Assembly (NCBI RefSeq): GCF_014926405.1
Contig: NZ_JACXXJ020000003.1
Span: forward strand, 186,001 to 250,000
Direction of reading: 5' to 3'
DNA from: Agrobacterium vitis
Lineage (GTDB): Bacteria; Pseudomonadota; Alphaproteobacteria; Rhizobiales; Rhizobiaceae
DNA length: 64,000 bases
In this document: positions 61,824 through 64,000 of the stretch, piece after piece
Layout of the letters: each line of letters starts with the position of its first letter
Position numbering within the stretch: the stretch's first letter is position 1
Translations under genes and position numbers: made by a program
The notes under the pieces: generated by a model
Seen by the model: the letters and a program-made list of their open reading frames with translations, nothing else
Told to the model about the DNA's origin: nothing
The model's database searches: none

Positions 61824-63305
61824 ATGAGCGCTGAAAGCGTTTTGAAGCCAAATGAAACGACCGCCGCCACCGAAGAACAGGGGCTGTTGTCGAAGGTCGT
61901 GGCCGCCACCCGTCAGACGGAGCCGGATCGCGCCCGCAACCTTTTGAGCACCCTGACGGATCAGGCGCTGAAAGGTACGGTCAAATACGACCGCAACCTG
62001 ACGGTCACCTTGAACAATGCCATTGCTGAGCTGGACAAGGTGATCTCCACCCAGCTCGCCGCCATCATGCAATCGCCGGAATTTACCAAGCTGGAAGGCA
62101 GCTGGCGGGGGCTGAACTATCTGGTCAAGAATTCTGAAACCAGCGTCAACCTGAAAATCCGGGTGCTGAACGCCTCCAAGCGCGAACTGTCGAAAGATCT
62201 GGCCAAAGCGGTCGAATTCGACCAGTCGCGACTGTTCAAGTCGATTTACGAAGACGAATTCGGCACGCCTGGCGGTGAACCGATGGGTGCTGTGGTCGGT
62301 GATTACGAATTCGATAACTCCTTCGAGGACGTCCAATTGCTTCAGGGCGTGTCCTCGATTGCCGCCGCAGCCTTCGCGCCGTTTGTCTCGGCAGCAAGCC
62401 CGCGGATGTTCGGCTTTGACGACTTCCGGGAATTGTCGCGGCCCCGCGATCTCGAAAAAATCTTCGAGACCGTGGAATATGCCAAATGGCGCAGCTTCCG
62501 CGAAAGCGACGATTCGCGTTTCGTCACGCTGGCCCTTCCCCGGGTTTTGGCGCGTATGCCCTATAGCCCGAAAACCAGCCAGATCGACGAGTTCGGTTTT
62601 GATGAAACCCTGGGCGAGGCAAGCGGCGAGCTGCATCACGACAGCTATTGCTGGATGAATGCCGCCTACGTCATGGGGACACGCCTCACCGAAGCCTTTG
62701 CGAAGAACGGCTGGTGCACAGCCATCCGTGGCGCGGAAAACGGCGGCAAGGTGGAAAACCTGCCCATGCATGTGTTCTCCAGCGATGATGGCGACCTCGA
62801 CCTGAAATGCCCGACAGAAGTCGGCATTACCGACCGGCGCGACGCCGAACTTGGCAAGCTGGGCTTCCTGCCACTCTGCCACTACAAGAACACCGACTAC
62901 GCCGTGTTCTTCGGCGCGCAAACCGCCCATAAGCCAAAACTCTATGACAAGCCCGAGGCGACGGCCAATGCCGCCGTGTCCGCCCGCCTGCCCTATATGA
63001 TGGCGACCTCACGGTTCGCCCATTATCTGAAGGTCATGGGCCGCGACAAGATCGGCTCCTTCATGGAAGCAGATGATTGCGAGGTCTGGCTCAACCGTTG
63101 GATCTCCAATTACGTCAATGCCAATGACGATGCGGGCGAAGATTCGCGCGCAAAATATCCGCTGCGCGATGCCAAGGTGACAGTACAGGAAATCCCCGGC
63201 AAACCGGGCTCCTACAATGCGGTCGCCTGGCTGCGTCCATGGTTGCAGATGGAAGAGCTGACGACTTCGCTGCGCATGGTTGCCCGTATTCCATCGAAAA
63301 ACTGA
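61824..63305 (+). CDS. tssC: T6SS contractile sheath large subunit TssC (first paralog)
   Basis: 493 residues of the TssC/EvpB family, with SPEFTKLEGSWRGLNYLVKN and VGDYEFDN in the N-terminal half and MATSRFAHYLKVMGRDKIG in the C-terminal half. It has the standard TssC length and is the canonical sheath subunit. It is followed 84 bp later by a shorter-start paralog, the arrangement called TssC41/TssC40 in Agrobacterium tumefaciens. A perfect 11-bp hairpin lies between the two genes. Confidence 0.95.
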   Translation: MSAESVLKPNETTAATEEQGLLSKVVAATRQTEPDRARNLLSTLTDQALKGTVKYDRNLTVTLNNAIAELDKVISTQLAAIMQSPEFTKLEGSWRGLNYLVKNSETSVNLKIRVLNASKRELSKDLAKAVEFDQSRLFKSIYEDEFGTPGGEPMGAVVGDYEFDNSFEDVQLLQGVSSIAAAAFAPFVSAASPRMFGFDDFRELSRPRDLEKIFETVEYAKWRSFRESDDSRFVTLALPRVLARMPYSPKTSQIDEFGFDETLGEASGELHHDSYCWMNAAYVMGTRLTEAFAKNGWCTAIRGAENGGKVENLPMHVFSSDDGDLDLKCPTEVGITDRRDAELGKLGFLPLCHYKNTDYAVFFGAQTAHKPKLYDKPEATANAAVSARLPYMMATSRFAHYLKVMGRDKIGSFMEADDCEVWLNRWISNYVNANDDAGEDSRAKYPLRDAKVTVQEIPGKPGSYNAVAWLRPWLQMEELTTSLRMVARIPSKN

Positions 63306-63316
63306 TCCATCAGCAA

Positions 63317-63345
63317 AGGTCTGCGCGGGAGTTTCGCGCAGACCT
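63317..63345 (+). terminator. Perfect hairpin between the two tssC genes
   Basis: AGGTCTGCGCG (63317-63327) and CGCGCAGACCT (63335-63345) form an 11-bp stem with a 7-nt loop, 11 bp past the first tssC stop. No T-run follows, so it may be a processing or stability element that sets the first sheath subunit above the second. Confidence 0.65.
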
Positions 63346-63389
63346 CTATCGTCAACGTCATCAGGCATGCGCGTCCACCGGGGGGTATT

Positions 63390-64000
63390 GTGAGGACATC
63401 GTCACGGATGCTGGCGGATCGGTTGATCGCGGAAATCGACGCGGTTTTGAACCGGCAGGTGAATGCAATTCTACATCATCCCGACTTCCAGGCGATGGAA
63501 GCGCGGTGGCTTGGCCTTGACTTGCTGGTCCGCGAAGCGGGCCGCAGCGCCGAGGTAAAAATCAAGCTGATCAGCGCCAGCTGGAAAGAATTGGCGCGCA
63601 GCATGGAACGCGCCACCGATTTCGACCAGAGCCACCTGTTCGAACTGGTCTATAACCGCGAATTCGGCATGCCGGGCGGCGAACCATTCGGACTTCTGGT
63701 AGGCGATTACGACCTCTCTCCCGCCGCTATCGACGGCGCCGATACGGTCAGTACGCTGGCGCGCCTTTCAACAGTAGCCGCAGCGGCCTTTTGTCCGTTC
63801 ATAGCCGGTGCATCGCCGCAGGCCATCGGGCTTGAAACCTTCCGCGAACTGAACCGGGTTTCCGATTTTTCCTGGTTGCAACAGGACAAGACGCGGCTGC
63901 GCTGGAACAGCTTGCGCGGCAGTGACGATACCCGGTTCCTGGGCCTGGTAGCACCGCGCGTGCTGATGCGTCCGCCCCACAAGCCATTCTGGCGTAAGCG
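63390..64000 (+). CDS. TssC-like paralog (TssC40-type), truncated by the window end
   Basis: An open frame from GTG 63390 (GGGGGG just upstream; ATG 63408 is an alternative) to the end of the window, about 203 residues. It aligns with TssC: LNRQVNAILHHPDFQAMEARW, then FELVYNREFGMPGGEPFGLLVGDYDL and AFCPFIAGASP, parallel to the same segments of the upstream tssC. It lacks the roughly 65-residue N-terminal extension that holds the TssB-interaction strand region of normal TssC. It is probably a modified sheath-related or baseplate-docking subunit. Its remaining part is outside the window. Confidence 0.85.
   Translation, partial: MRTSSRMLADRLIAEIDAVLNRQVNAILHHPDFQAMEARWLGLDLLVREAGRSAEVKIKLISASWKELARSMERATDFDQSHLFELVYNREFGMPGGEPFGLLVGDYDLSPAAIDGADTVSTLARLSTVAAAAFCPFIAGASPQAIGLETFRELNRVSDFSWLQQDKTRLRWNSLRGSDDTRFLGLVAPRVLMRPPHKPFWRK

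Noticed and set aside
1..64000. Mobile elements, CRISPR arrays, tRNA or rRNA genes
   Set aside because: No transposase or integrase motifs, no regularly spaced repeats and no cloverleaf or rRNA-like segments were recognised; the short inverted repeats found are unique hairpins, not IS ends.

Overview
The window (about 58-60% GC by eye, tightly packed operons) reads as a chromosome or chromid segment of a plant-associated Rhizobiaceae member (Agrobacterium/Allorhizobium/Rhizobium type). Reasons: a fused SecDF, an Agrobacterium-style type VI secretion (T6SS) locus with divergent clpV-hcp and tssA-tssB-tssC-tssC' arms, an Lrp-dadX-dadA module, and large sugar and plant-metabolite catabolic clusters with ABC importers. 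No rRNA, tRNA, CRISPR array, insertion sequence, integrase or frameshifted gene was recognised. The genus is an inference.

Layout. (1) 1-1455: the end of a response regulator and its TctE-like sensor kinase. (2) 1480-15776: a divergent sugar-acid cluster around a GntR/FCD repressor. Leftward: repressor, UxaA-type dehydratase, GMC oxidoreductase, short-chain dehydrogenase, GldA-like dehydrogenase. Rightward: Fe-alcohol dehydrogenase, a complete ribose-type ABC importer, aldo/keto reductase, FucU mutarotase and a lactonase-like amidohydrolase. The parts fit non-phosphorylative oxidation of L-fucose or a similar aldose. (3) 15878-27196: a leftward cluster holding a succinate-semialdehyde dehydrogenase, a PotABCD-type importer, an aldehyde dehydrogenase, a two-component flavin monooxygenase (LLM oxygenase plus flavin reductase), an alpha/beta hydrolase, a DUF1185 protein and a GntR repressor. 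The enzyme set matches, step for step, the trigonelline (N-methylnicotinate) pathway TgnA-TgnE known from Acinetobacter baylyi, here joined to a dedicated importer. (4) 27298-30297: Lrp regulator, alanine racemase, D-amino-acid dehydrogenase. (5) 30311-35644: FAD monooxygenase, RecQ helicase, FUSC transporter.

(6) 35803-43903: a complete high-affinity K+ system, kdpF-kdpA-kdpB-kdpC-kdpD-kdpE, preceded by a second 27-residue membrane peptide. (7) 43925-48343: an arsenic operon (arsR, LMW-type arsenate reductase, ACR3 pump, glutaredoxin-type arsC, arsH, MFS transporter) with a readable promoter and operator. (8) 48577-52510: sulfone-sulfur acquisition (SfnG, SfnB-like) plus a NAD_binding_9-type flavoprotein. 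(9) 52559-55663: SecDF and a doubtful small ORF. (10) 55942-64000: the T6SS. Leftward: clpV, hcp and an unrecognised 168-residue gene. Rightward: tssA, tssB and two consecutive tssC paralogs, the second cut by the window end.

A recurring structural theme is perfect GC-rich hairpins placed in operon spacers after genes whose products are needed in excess: both solute-binding-protein genes, hcp and the first tssC. These are probably transcript-end or stability elements that uncouple gene dosage within operons.
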